Assembly: GCA_016933515.1 (NCBI GenBank) | Contig: JAFGAV010000031.1 | Span: forward strand, 1 to 51,063 | DNA from: Candidatus Aminicenantota bacterium | GTDB lineage: Bacteria > Acidobacteriota > Aminicenantia > Aminicenantales > JAFGAV01 | DNA length: 51,063 nucleotides | Direction of reading: 5' to 3' | In this document: in pieces, positions 16,795-24,512 of the stretch | How positions within the stretch are numbered: the first letter of the stretch is position 1 | Layout of the letters: each line of letters begins with the position of its first letter | Position numbers and translations under genes: made by a program | The notes under the pieces: generated by a model | Databases searched by the model: none | Seen by the model: the letters and a program-made list of their open reading frames with translations, nothing else | What the model was told of the DNA's origin: nothing

Positions 16795-17085
16795 ATGACC
16801 ACGCGAACGACTTACAGCCAAGCCCGGGCGAATTTGGCGGCTTTGCTCGACCGCGTTCTGAAAGACAGGGAAACAGTCGTCATCGAACGGCGCAAGGGCG
16901 GAAAAGTCGCCATGATCGCCGAAGACGAGCTGTCCTCGATCCTTGAAACGGCCCACCTTCTCCGCTCGCCGCGGAACGCCCGGCGGCTCCTTGCCGCGCT
17001 CCTCGACGCTCTCGAAGGGAAGGGCGTTCCCACATCGCTCGATGAGCTCCGCCGCGAGGTCGGCCTTGAGCCCCAAAAGCCGTGA
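16795..17085 (+). CDS. yefM: Antitoxin of the YefM/Phd family
   Basis: The product (96 residues) begins TTYSQARANLAALLDRV, the Phd/YefM DNA-binding fold, followed by TVVIERRKGGKVAMIAEDELSSILETAHLLRSPRNARRLLAAL, close to E. coli YefM. The C-terminal part should wrap and block the toxin. Two other in-frame ATGs exist at 16759 and 16783. AGGAGG precedes 16759, but that codon lies upstream of the -10 box, and family length plus GAGG 6 bases before 16795 favour the downstream start. The gene overlaps the toxin by 20 bases, the normal coupled arrangement. Confidence 0.92.
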   Translation: MTTRTTYSQARANLAALLDRVLKDRETVVIERRKGGKVAMIAEDELSSILETAHLLRSPRNARRLLAALLDALEGKGVPTSLDELRREVGLEPQKP

Positions 17086-17335
17086 GGCCGTCCTTCACCC
17101 CTCCTTCCTGGAAGACCTCCGTTACTGGGTTCGAGCCGACAGAAAAACGGCGCTTCGCGTCCTCGACCTCGTCGACTCCGTCCTCCGCGATCCGCTGCGC
17201 GGCGCGGGCAAGCCCGAGTCGCTGAAACACCTGGCGCCCGGAGTCTGGTCGCGCCGCATCACCCAGGAACATCGCCTGGTTTATCTGGTTAAGGAAACTG
17301 CGGTCGTCTTTCTGCAAGCCCGCTATCATTACTGA
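17066..17335 (+). CDS. yoeB: YoeB-type mRNA endonuclease toxin
   Basis: The 89-residue product matches YoeB: FLEDLRYWVRADRKTALRVLDLV, the GKPESLKHLAPGVWSRRITQEHRLVY core and the terminal ARYHY. Known catalytic residues (Glu in QEH, Arg in RRI, and His-Tyr at the end) are present, so it should be active as a ribosome-dependent mRNA endonuclease. The start appears to be TTG at 17066, inside the antitoxin gene, with GAGG 7 bases upstream and a length like known YoeB. ATG at 17042 is the alternative. A weak start would keep the toxin below the antitoxin. Confidence 0.92.
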   Translation: MSPKSREAVLHPSFLEDLRYWVRADRKTALRVLDLVDSVLRDPLRGAGKPESLKHLAPGVWSRRITQEHRLVYLVKETAVVFLQARYHY

Positions 17336-17412
17336 CCGTTTCATGGATGTAACTTCCCTATGCCGCATTGCCTCACAAATCCCCGCGTCGAGAGCCTTAC
17401 AAGTCTCCTGAT

Positions 17413-18423
17413 TCATTCGCCGATTGCTTCCCGCTTTCCGCGTCCATAGAGCATCTCCAGGGCCGCGCGCCAGTCGTCCAAGGTCCGGACGGCGATGAAG
17501 ACCGCGCGGGCGCGGGCGGGCTGGGGATGGAGTCCGGCGTAGTGAATGCTGAAGCGCCGCATTTTCTTCACCGCGAAGCGGGCCCCGCAGATCGCGTTCG
17601 TGAGCTCGAAGTGCCGCTCGATGAGGGCTCGCTGCTCGGCCAGGCCGGGCTGCCGCGCCTCGCCGCCTGCGGCTAGGGTGCGCGCCTGATCGAAAATCCA
17701 GGGGTTGCCGATCGCTCCCCGGGCGACGCTCACGCCGTCGACGCCGGTGCGCCGGATCATTTCCAGGACGTCGGCCGCCCGGAGTGCGTCTCCCGAGCCG
17801 ATGACCGTCCGCTCCGGGAAGGCGGCCTTCACCCGGGCCAGGAAATCCCAGTCTGCCCGGCCGCGGTATTTCTGCTCGACCGTCCGGGCGTGAACGCAAA
17901 CGGCCGCCGCGCCCGCGTCGAACGCGCCCCGGGCGATCTTCCAAAAAGGCTCTTCCCCTCGGCCCCCGTCGCCGTAGGCGCGCCGCAGCTTGACCGTGAC
18001 CGGCCTCCCCGGAACGGCGCGGACGACCGCCCGGACGATGTCAAGGGCGAGCTGCGGCTTCAGCATGAGCGCGCCGCCTCTCCCGCGTCCGAGGACCTTC
18101 TTCACCGGGCAGGCAAAGTTTAGGTCCACGACGTCGAAGCCCATCTCGTCCAGGACCGCGGCCGCCCGGGCCATGACCTCGGGCTCCGCGCCCATGAGCT
18201 GGCCGGCGACGGGATGGTCGGCCTCGTCCATGCGCACCAGGCGGCGGCGGAGCTTGTTGTCCGTGAGCAGCATGTGAGCCAGCATGGCCTCGGTCCCGGC
18301 GTAGGGCGCGCCGAGCGAGCGGCAGACGAGCCGGTGGGCCAGGTCGCTGTATCCGGCGAGCGAGGCCAGCACGGCCGGGAACCCGACCTCGACACCGGCG
18401 ATCCTCAGAGGCTTGAGCGTCAT
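17413..18423 (-). CDS. dus: tRNA-dihydrouridine synthase (Dus family)
   Basis: The 336-residue protein has the FMN-binding TIM barrel of Dus enzymes: VLASLAGYSD near the start, GQLMGAEPEVM, DLNFACPVKKV with the catalytic Cys, VTVKLRRAYGD, CVHARTVEQKYRG, and GVSVARGAIGNPWIF that binds FMN phosphate. A helical tRNA-binding domain follows. It reduces specific uridines in tRNA D-loops. The ATG at 18423 fits the family N-terminus; a GTG at 18477 would add 18 unrelated residues. TATACT ends 13 bases upstream of this ATG, so the leader is very short. Confidence 0.93.
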   Translation of the reverse strand: MTLKPLRIAGVEVGFPAVLASLAGYSDLAHRLVCRSLGAPYAGTEAMLAHMLLTDNKLRRRLVRMDEADHPVAGQLMGAEPEVMARAAAVLDEMGFDVVDLNFACPVKKVLGRGRGGALMLKPQLALDIVRAVVRAVPGRPVTVKLRRAYGDGGRGEEPFWKIARGAFDAGAAAVCVHARTVEQKYRGRADWDFLARVKAAFPERTVIGSGDALRAADVLEMIRRTGVDGVSVARGAIGNPWIFDQARTLAAGGEARQPGLAEQRALIERHFELTNAICGARFAVKKMRRFSIHYAGLHPQPARARAVFIAVRTLDDWRAALEMLYGRGKREAIGE

Positions 18424-18622
18424 TTTCACCGAGGCAAGTATAGCCGAACAAGACGGGGCCGCGTCTACACTTTCCACTTTAATTTAACACGCCTCCCTTA
18501 ATTCTGACGACACCGGGCCTCAGCAGCCGTTCAAACGGCCGGACACGCACTGCGTCCTGTCATAGATTTCATCAATCGAGGTAAAGCCGAACAGGCTTTC
18601 TGAAGAAGATGAGAAAGAAGGC

Positions 18623-18766
18623 ATGGTAAGCCTCGTCAAATTTCTTATTTTCTGTGGATTCGTCTTCATGGCAATTGGCTTTCTTGCTCCGACTCTCATA
18701 AGTGGTGACGACAAGGATGGATTCATAGCGGTTATCGCGGGCGCAGCGATCCTTTTTATTGGTTAA
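18623..18766 (+). CDS. Small membrane protein, 47 residues
   Basis: This short ORF encodes a peptide with two hydrophobic segments (LVKFLIFCGFVFMAIGFLA, and FIAVIAGAAILFIG) joined by a charged turn SGDDKDG, like a small membrane hairpin. AAAGAAGG lies directly upstream of the ATG. The surrounding 600 bases are richer in A and T than the rest of the window, hinting at recent acquisition or weak selection. I do not recognise a family. The next ORF overlaps its stop codon. Confidence 0.5.
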   Translation: MVSLVKFLIFCGFVFMAIGFLAPTLISGDDKDGFIAVIAGAAILFIG

Positions 18767-19001
18767 GGGAAAGCTCGACCTGAAAGCCGACAAGCAGCCC
18801 GAAATCGGACATCCAACCGGCCGCCCTGTCCACGGCCTCAAAACAGACGCGCCCTTAGGAATAGCGGCAATAGCCGAAGCAAGAATGAATCCGGGATATT
18901 CCTATGCCGGGGACAAGTTGAAGTCACATATAAACGGATTGGATAGCGAACAAAAAACCATGAATATCCTGGACGACATTATCGGCGTGATTGATGAGTA
19001 G
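18759..19001 (+). CDS. Hypothetical protein, up to 80 residues
   Basis: An open frame begins with TTG overlapping the end of the small membrane protein and ends with TAG. The product is charged and has no signal or membrane segment; its C-terminus (QKTMNILDDIIGVIDE) looks helical. No clear ribosome site is present, and the true start could be further in. The frame could be the tail of a decayed gene, since it lies in the AT-richer patch before the clan CD lipoprotein. I do not recognise it. Confidence 0.3.
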   Translation: MVKGKLDLKADKQPEIGHPTGRPVHGLKTDAPLGIAAIAEARMNPGYSYAGDKLKSHINGLDSEQKTMNILDDIIGVIDE

Positions 19002-19101
19002 GCTTGCTCGGAAAGGATGACTACGGTTTCCTCCTGGAATTTTCTTGAAATGGCGCAGCATTCGATATATCCTTTCCCGATTCCATTGAGGCGAGACGTT
19101 G

Positions 19102-20634
19102 ATGAAAACGACAAACAAGAAAACCGCGGGATTATTCGTCTTCATGACATTGGCTTTATCTCTCCTTTTCTCCTCTTGCCAATCAAAATCGACTCAAATT
19201 GCGCCCGGCCATTTGCCCGTCAGCCTCGACGAGCACGGCCCGTATCTCATCCTCCACACCGCGCGGGCGGGCGCCGATTACGGGCAGGCCGTCGACCTCG
19301 CCGGGCACCTGCATCCGGGCGCCGGTGTCGCGGAGCTCGATTTGAGCGGTCTCGATCTTCTGCAAAGCCGCCTTAAAGAACTGCAGCCGCATTGCTGCCT
19401 CATCTTCCTCAAGCCCGACGAGCTCGACGTCAACCTGGCCTGGAAATGGCTCGAGCTTTCCGCCGCCCTCGACGGCGACCCCTTCGTCGACGTCCGGACG
19501 GGCTTCATCACCGGCGAGAATCCGGAGGCGGTCCTCCGGTTCGTGAAGCGCATCGACGACGCCGCGGCGGGCCGCCTCGCCCTGCCGGCGGCGGTCATCG
19601 ACAACCTCGGCCCGAACGAAATGATGAAAAAGGACGGCTGGATGAAGCAGAGGGGAAGCTTTATGACGCCGGCGCTCGCCGCCGCCTTCCCCACCTACAC
19701 GATCTCTCACGGGATGGAAGGCTTCACCAAGGAACGGCTGGGCGAGATGTCCGGCGCCGGCATCGTCCACTTCGGCGGCCACGGCTACCCTGACCGGATT
19801 GTGAACTGCCTCAACGGCCCGTTCGCCCGCCGCGTCCCCTTCTCGCCCTCGGTCGTCTTCAACGGCGCCTGTTACACCGGAGTCACGGGCCGCTGGTTCG
19901 ACGTCGAGACGGGCGCGGCCCGGTCCAAGACCGTCCCCATCCCTCACTCGCTGGCCCTGGGGATCCTGTCCAACCAGGCCGTCGGCTACCTGGCCGCCCT
20001 TCACCCCGACCACGGCATCCCCGTCTACCAGGAAATGGAGTTCCTGGCCTACACGGGCGCCTCCCTAGGTGACGTCATGAAGCACACGCACGACGGGGTC
20101 ATCCTCGCTTCCGGCGAAACGCTCCCTCTCCTCGAGCCGCTCGTCGAGGGCGGCCCCCTGCCGCGGACGCCCGCGGAGATCATGCTCACGGGGACGGCCT
20201 CGCGCGTCCTCTTCGGCGATCCCGCGCTTCGGATCATGGAGCCGGTGACCGAGCCGCCGCTCGATGTGACGCTCACACCGGAATTTGGCCGCGCCGTCAT
20301 CACGGCCCGGGTCAAAAATCCCGGCCTGAAGACGACCTTCAGCGACACGTACTATTCCGACATGTCTCAAACCAACCAGTTCAACGACCGGCTGCTTATC
20401 ACCTGCGAATGGACGGAAGCCTGGAAGGACGTCGGCGACGTGGCCGTCGAACGCCTCACGGCGCGCGGCGAGGCGCTGCCGCACCGGCTCGTGGGCTGGG
20501 CCTTCGAGGAGGACGGCGGACGGACGTTCCTCCACGTCCAGGTCGATGTTCTCTCCACCGGCTACCTCGACTCCCCCCTGCGCACGCCCGGCGCCGAGTG
20601 CCGAATCGTCGTCAGCGGCAAAAACACAAGATAA
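19102..20634 (+). CDS. Lipoprotein with a clan CD (caspase/gingipain-like) cysteine protease motif
   Basis: This 510-residue protein has a lipoprotein signal (LLFSSC, Cys26) and should be membrane-anchored. Its middle carries the two hallmarks of clan CD peptidases: a hydrophobic strand followed by His-Gly (IVHFGGHG, His227) and a hydrophobic strand followed by Ala-Cys (VVFNGAC, Cys257). This is the caspase/gingipain/CHAT dyad arrangement. The region after it (LALGILSNQAVGYLAA, SRVLFGDPALRIM) resembles the C25-like tail where the fold closes. A beta-rich C-terminal domain follows. It may cleave proteins outside the cytoplasm; no substrate is apparent. GAGG lies about 10 bases before the ATG. 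A TPR-CHAT gene is 4 kb downstream on the other strand. Confidence 0.75.
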   Translation: MKTTNKKTAGLFVFMTLALSLLFSSCQSKSTQIAPGHLPVSLDEHGPYLILHTARAGADYGQAVDLAGHLHPGAGVAELDLSGLDLLQSRLKELQPHCCLIFLKPDELDVNLAWKWLELSAALDGDPFVDVRTGFITGENPEAVLRFVKRIDDAAAGRLALPAAVIDNLGPNEMMKKDGWMKQRGSFMTPALAAAFPTYTISHGMEGFTKERLGEMSGAGIVHFGGHGYPDRIVNCLNGPFARRVPFSPSVVFNGACYTGVTGRWFDVETGAARSKTVPIPHSLALGILSNQAVGYLAALHPDHGIPVYQEMEFLAYTGASLGDVMKHTHDGVILASGETLPLLEPLVEGGPLPRTPAEIMLTGTASRVLFGDPALRIMEPVTEPPLDVTLTPEFGRAVITARVKNPGLKTTFSDTYYSDMSQTNQFNDRLLITCEWTEAWKDVGDVAVERLTARGEALPHRLVGWAFEEDGGRTFLHVQVDVLSTGYLDSPLRTPGAECRIVVSGKNTR

Positions 20635-20701
20635 CTGTTGGCCTATCCGGGCCTATTATCGGGGCTCATGTGTTTCGTCATGTTTTCCTTGAATCGCCCG
20701 G

Positions 20702-20735
20702 CGCGGAAAAAGGTGAAAAACAACCCTTTTCCGCG
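20702..20735. other. Hairpin after the clan CD lipoprotein gene
   Basis: CGCGGAAAA (20702-20710) and TTTTCCGCG (20727-20735) form a perfect 9-bp stem around a 16-base loop. It lies about 70 bases after the stop codon. No long T-run follows, so it may be a weak terminator or an mRNA 3' stabiliser. Confidence 0.45.
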
Positions 20736-20767
20736 TGTTTGACGAATACGGATGATGACTGGCGGCA

Positions 20768-20792
20768 TTTTTATCGATAAAAAGGGTACAAT
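20768..20792 (+). promoter_or_regulatory. Perfect 16-bp palindrome next to a -10 box, upstream of the GT4/GH130 operon
   Basis: TTTTTATCGATAAAAA (20768-20783) is a perfect palindrome. TACAAT (20787-20792) follows after 3 bases and looks like a -10 box, and no good -35 box is seen 17 bases before it. The palindrome occupies the spacer, so it is a candidate operator for a dimeric regulator. The AAGGAG ribosome site (20806-20811) and ATG (20821) follow. Confidence 0.5.
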
Positions 20793-20820
20793 ATGAAGCG
20801 CCGATAAGGAGAGGCAAGAC

Positions 20821-23103
20821 ATGAAACTCGGCCTAACCGCTTCAACGATCAATCGCATCGCCTTCATCGGCAACTACCTGCCCCGCCTGTGCGGCATCGC
20901 CACGTTCACCACCGACCTCTGTGAGGCGGTTGCGGCCGAATACCCCAAGAAGACCTGCATCGCCCTGCCGGTCAACGACAGCGAAGAGGGCTACTCCTAT
21001 CCGGCCCGAGTGCGGTTTGAACTGACGGAGAAGGACATCGACTCGTACCGCCGCGCCGCAGATTTTCTGAACATCAACAACGTCGACCTCGTCAGCCTGC
21101 AGTTCGAATACGGCATCTTCGGCGGACGGGCGGGCAGTCATATTCTGGCCCTCCTGCGTGATCTGCGCATGCCCATCGTCACGACCCTGCACACCATTCT
21201 GCGCGAACCCGATTCCGATCAGCGCCGCGTTCTGGAAGAAATCGCGGGCCTGTCCGACCGGCTGGTCGTCATGAGCAAACGCGGCGCGGCGTTTTTGCGG
21301 GAGGTCTATGGGGTGGCGCCGGAGAAGATCGACTTGATTCCCCACGGCATCCCCGACGTGCCTTTTGTCGACCCGAGCTTCCACAAGGACCTGTTCGGGG
21401 TCGAGGGCAAGCTCGTCCTGCTGAGCTTCGGCTTGCTCTCGTCCAACAAAGGCATCGAGAATGTCATCGCCGCCTTGCCCGCCATCGTGGCCCGCTTTCC
21501 GAACGTGGTCTATATCGTCCTGGGCGCGACACATCCGCACGTGATCCAGCAGGAGGGCGAGACGTACAGGCTGTCGCTCCAGTGGCAGGCCCAGGAGAAA
21601 GGCGTGGAAGGCCAGGTGATCTTCTACAATCGCTTCGTCAGCCTGGAGGAGCTCACCCAGTTCATCGGCGCGGCGGACGTTTACATAACGCCCTATCTCA
21701 ACGAGCAACAGATCGTCTCCGGCACGCTGGCTTATACCCTGGGCGCGGGCAAGGCCGTGGTCTCGACACCCTACTGGTACGCGGAAGAGATGCTGGCCGA
21801 CGGACGCGGCGCGCTGGTGCCGTTCCGTGATCCGGCGGCGCTGGCCGAGCGGGTGATCGAGCTCTTGGACAACGAGGCCGTGCGCCACGCCATGCGGAAG
21901 CGCGCCTATCTTTTCGGCCGGACGATGATCTGGCCGCAGGTGGCGCGGGACTACATGAAGAGTTTCGACCGGGCCCGGGCCGAACGCCGGCATTTCATCG
22001 CGCCCGGCTTCCCGGCCAAAGCGCTTGATAACCGGCCGGGCGACCTGCCGCCGCTCAAGCTCGATCACCTGCGCCACATGACGGACGAAACCGGCATGCT
22101 GCAGCACGCCATTTTTACGGTGCCCAACTACCGCGAGGGCTACACGACCGACGACAACGCCCGCGCCCTGATGGTGAGCGTCCTGCTCGAAGCGCTGGGC
22201 AGCAGCGAAGCGCTCGACCTGTCTCCGCGCTACCTCGCCTTCCTGTGGTATGCCTTCAATGCCGAGACCGGACGCTTTCGCAACTTCATGGATTATCAGC
22301 GCCGTTGGCTGGAAGTCGGCGGTTCCGATGACAGCCATGGCCGCGCCCTGTGGGCCCTGGGCACGCTTCTGGGCCGGTCGAACACTCCCGCCCTGCATAG
22401 CATGGCCGGCCGATTGTTTGAACAAACGCTGCCGGCCATCCTGGAAACAAGCAGTCCGCGCGCCTGGGCTTTCGCCCTCATCGGCATTCACGAGTATCTG
22501 CAGCGCTACGCCGGCGACCGCCGGGCCGGCAAGGTCCTCGAGGAATTGGCCGCGCGGCTGTTGACCTTGTATCAAAGCCATCGCACGGAAGAATGGCGCT
22601 GGTTCGAACCCGGCCTGAGCTACTGCAACGCCGCGCCCCCGCATGCGCTGCTCATGTGCGGCCAATCGATCCCGAATGAGGGCATGACCGAAGCCGGGTT
22701 GGAGTCTCTCGTCTGGCTGACCGCGGTGCAGCGCGCCGACGCGGGCCACTTCGTCCCGGTCGGCTCCAACGGCTTTTACGAGCGGGGCGGCGTGCGGGCC
22801 CGGTTCGACCAGCAGCCGATAGAAGCCCAGGCCATGGTCTCGGCCTGTCTCGAGGCGTACCGGCTCACGGGCGATAAACGCTGGCGCAAGGAAGCCCGCC
22901 GCGCCTTCGATTGGTTCCTGGGACGCAACGACCTGAACCTTCCGATTTACGACCCGACCACGGGCGGTTGCCGCGACGGGCTGCATCCCGATCGCCTCAA
23001 TGAAAATCAGGGCGCGGAATCGACCCTGGCCTTTCTTCAATCCTTGCTGGAACTCCGCCTGGCGGAGAACTCCCTTCTCGTTGAGGAGACTCCATCCCCA
23101 TGA
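20821..23103 (+). CDS. GT4 glycosyltransferase fused to an (alpha/alpha)6-type domain
   Basis: This 760-residue protein has a GT-B glycosyltransferase half (residues about 10-400). Its N-terminal Rossmann domain opens with IAFIGNYLPRLCGIATFT, and the donor-binding domain contains LLSFGLLSSNKGIENVI, VYITPYLNEQQIVSGTLAYTLGAGKAVVSTPYWY. The second half (about 430-750) is helical with repeated aromatic pairs (GRALWALGTLL, WRWFEPGLSYCNA, AWAFALIGIHEYL), like the (alpha/alpha)6 barrels of glycan-active enzymes. It probably transfers a hexose to a growing glycan, perhaps with the helical domain binding the acceptor. Its stop overlaps the GH130 start (ATGA), a coupled pair. AAGGAG is 9 bases before the ATG. 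Confidence 0.88.
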   Translation: MKLGLTASTINRIAFIGNYLPRLCGIATFTTDLCEAVAAEYPKKTCIALPVNDSEEGYSYPARVRFELTEKDIDSYRRAADFLNINNVDLVSLQFEYGIFGGRAGSHILALLRDLRMPIVTTLHTILREPDSDQRRVLEEIAGLSDRLVVMSKRGAAFLREVYGVAPEKIDLIPHGIPDVPFVDPSFHKDLFGVEGKLVLLSFGLLSSNKGIENVIAALPAIVARFPNVVYIVLGATHPHVIQQEGETYRLSLQWQAQEKGVEGQVIFYNRFVSLEELTQFIGAADVYITPYLNEQQIVSGTLAYTLGAGKAVVSTPYWYAEEMLADGRGALVPFRDPAALAERVIELLDNEAVRHAMRKRAYLFGRTMIWPQVARDYMKSFDRARAERRHFIAPGFPAKALDNRPGDLPPLKLDHLRHMTDETGMLQHAIFTVPNYREGYTTDDNARALMVSVLLEALGSSEALDLSPRYLAFLWYAFNAETGRFRNFMDYQRRWLEVGGSDDSHGRALWALGTLLGRSNTPALHSMAGRLFEQTLPAILETSSPRAWAFALIGIHEYLQRYAGDRRAGKVLEELAARLLTLYQSHRTEEWRWFEPGLSYCNAAPPHALLMCGQSIPNEGMTEAGLESLVWLTAVQRADAGHFVPVGSNGFYERGGVRARFDQQPIEAQAMVSACLEAYRLTGDKRWRKEARRAFDWFLGRNDLNLPIYDPTTGGCRDGLHPDRLNENQGAESTLAFLQSLLELRLAENSLLVEETPSP

Positions 23104-24044
23104 ACACTCGCCACCCCGAACTCCTTCGGCGCCATAATCCGAACCCCATCCTGACCGCCGCCGATTGGCCCTATCCGGTCCACAGCGTGTTCAACCCCGG
23201 CGCCGCGCTGCTGCCCGACGGCACGACGCTGCTTCTGTGCCGGGTTGAAGATCGCCGCGGGCTTTCGCATCTGTGCGCGGCCCGCTCGGCCAACGGCATC
23301 GATCATTGGCGCATCGACCCCCGGCCCACGCTCGTCCCCGACCCCGAACATTACCCGGAGGAATTGTGGGGCATTGAAGACCCGCGCATCACCTTCGTTC
23401 CCGAGCTCAATAAGTACGCCGTCGTTTATACGGCCTACACCCGCGACGGCCCGGGCGTGGCCCTGGCCCTCACCGAGGATTTCCGCCGCTTCGAGCGCCT
23501 GGGTGAGATCATGTCGCCGGAGGACAAAGATGCCGCCCTTTTGCCTCACCGGATCGGGGGCCAGTGGGTCTTGATTCATCGTCCGGTCAGCGCGCTCGAG
23601 GCGCACATGTGGATCTCCTACTCGACCGACCTCAGGCACTGGGGAAGCCACAAGCTGATGCTGGAAGCCCGGCGGGGCGCCTGGTGGGATGCGAACAGGA
23701 TCGGCCTCTCGACCCCGCCCATCGAGACTCCCCAGGGCTGGCTGGTGATTTACCACGGCGTGCGGCGGACCGCGGCCGGGTGCCTGTACCGATTGGGCCT
23801 GGCGCTGTTTGATTTGACGGCGCCGGAGCGCTGCCTCAAACGCGGCGACGAATGGTTCTTCGGTCCCGAAGAACCCTACGAGCGGCACGGCGACGTGGGC
23901 TACGTCGTCTTTCCCTGCGGCTGCACCGTGGCTCCCGACGGCGACACGCTCCGGGTTTATTACGGTGCGGCGGACATGAGCATCGCCCTGGCCACCGGCA
24001 GCATAAGCGCCATGCTGGAATGGCTGGAACAGCACAGTGGATAA
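23100..24044 (+). CDS. GH130 family glycoside phosphorylase (mannoside phosphorylase-like)
   Basis: This 314-residue protein has the five-bladed beta-propeller of GH130. Signature segments are VFNPGAALLPDGTTLLLCRVEDRRG at the N-terminus, GIEDPRITFV with the catalytic Asp, and WLVIYHGV in the second half. GH130 enzymes reversibly phosphorolyse beta-mannosides, releasing mannose 1-phosphate. There is no signal peptide, so it works in the cytoplasm. It overlaps the preceding GT4 gene by ATGA, so both are made in step. From what I know of GT4/GH130 pairs and of beta-1,2-mannan metabolism, the two likely build and recycle a mannose-containing glycan. The exact linkage cannot be read. Confidence 0.9.
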   Translation: MNTRHPELLRRHNPNPILTAADWPYPVHSVFNPGAALLPDGTTLLLCRVEDRRGLSHLCAARSANGIDHWRIDPRPTLVPDPEHYPEELWGIEDPRITFVPELNKYAVVYTAYTRDGPGVALALTEDFRRFERLGEIMSPEDKDAALLPHRIGGQWVLIHRPVSALEAHMWISYSTDLRHWGSHKLMLEARRGAWWDANRIGLSTPPIETPQGWLVIYHGVRRTAAGCLYRLGLALFDLTAPERCLKRGDEWFFGPEEPYERHGDVGYVVFPCGCTVAPDGDTLRVYYGAADMSIALATGSISAMLEWLEQHSG

Positions 24045-24129
24045 CATCCCCCGCCGCGACGGCTTAGTGATTTGCTTGACGCTGTTTTATGCGCATCAGA
24101 ATTCTGAGTGATCGGCATTGGGAATCGAA

Positions 24130-24420
24130 ATGAAAAAGCCCTTCAAAAACCCGGGCAGGCTGACCGACCTGCCGAACATCGGCCGGACGACGGCTGCGAA
24201 GCTCGAGAAAATCGGCATCCGGACGAAAGAGGATTTCCTCGGGCGCGATCCCTATGACGTCTTTCACGCCCTGCGAAAAAAGGTGGACCCGACGCTCTGC
24301 CGCTGCGCCCTGGCCTCGATCGTCGGGGCCAAGACGGGAGCCCCCTGGCACCGCATCACGAAAAAGACAGCGGCGGAATACGAGAGGCGCCACCCCCGCC
24401 ACAAGTGGGGTCCGTGTTGA
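24130..24420 (+). CDS. Helix-hairpin-helix protein of the Cdd1 (pathogenicity-locus) type
   Basis: The 96-residue protein contains a helix-hairpin-helix: LTDLPNIGRTTAAKLEKIGI, followed by GRDPYDVFHALRKKVDPTLCRCALASIVGA and APWHRIT. This is the layout of Cdd1/PF11731 proteins, which resemble the DNA-binding ends of repair enzymes. It may bind DNA non-specifically; no function is established. I place the start at the ATG at 24130, with GGGA just upstream, rather than at a TTG at 24118. It stands alone between the glycan pair and the convergent TPR-CHAT gene. Confidence 0.85.
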   Translation: MKKPFKNPGRLTDLPNIGRTTAAKLEKIGIRTKEDFLGRDPYDVFHALRKKVDPTLCRCALASIVGAKTGAPWHRITKKTAAEYERRHPRHKWGPC

Positions 24421-24512
24421 GGGGCGGTTTGCTCGCGGGTCTCATCGAAAATCAGCCACCGCTTCATTATCTTTAAAACGTCCTCTCCACCGTTCCGGGA
24501 CGAAGGCGCCCT

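Noticed and set aside
20842..23040. 732-codon open frame opposite the GT4 fusion
   Set aside because: Antisense shadow; the GT4 motifs on the plus strand are unambiguous.
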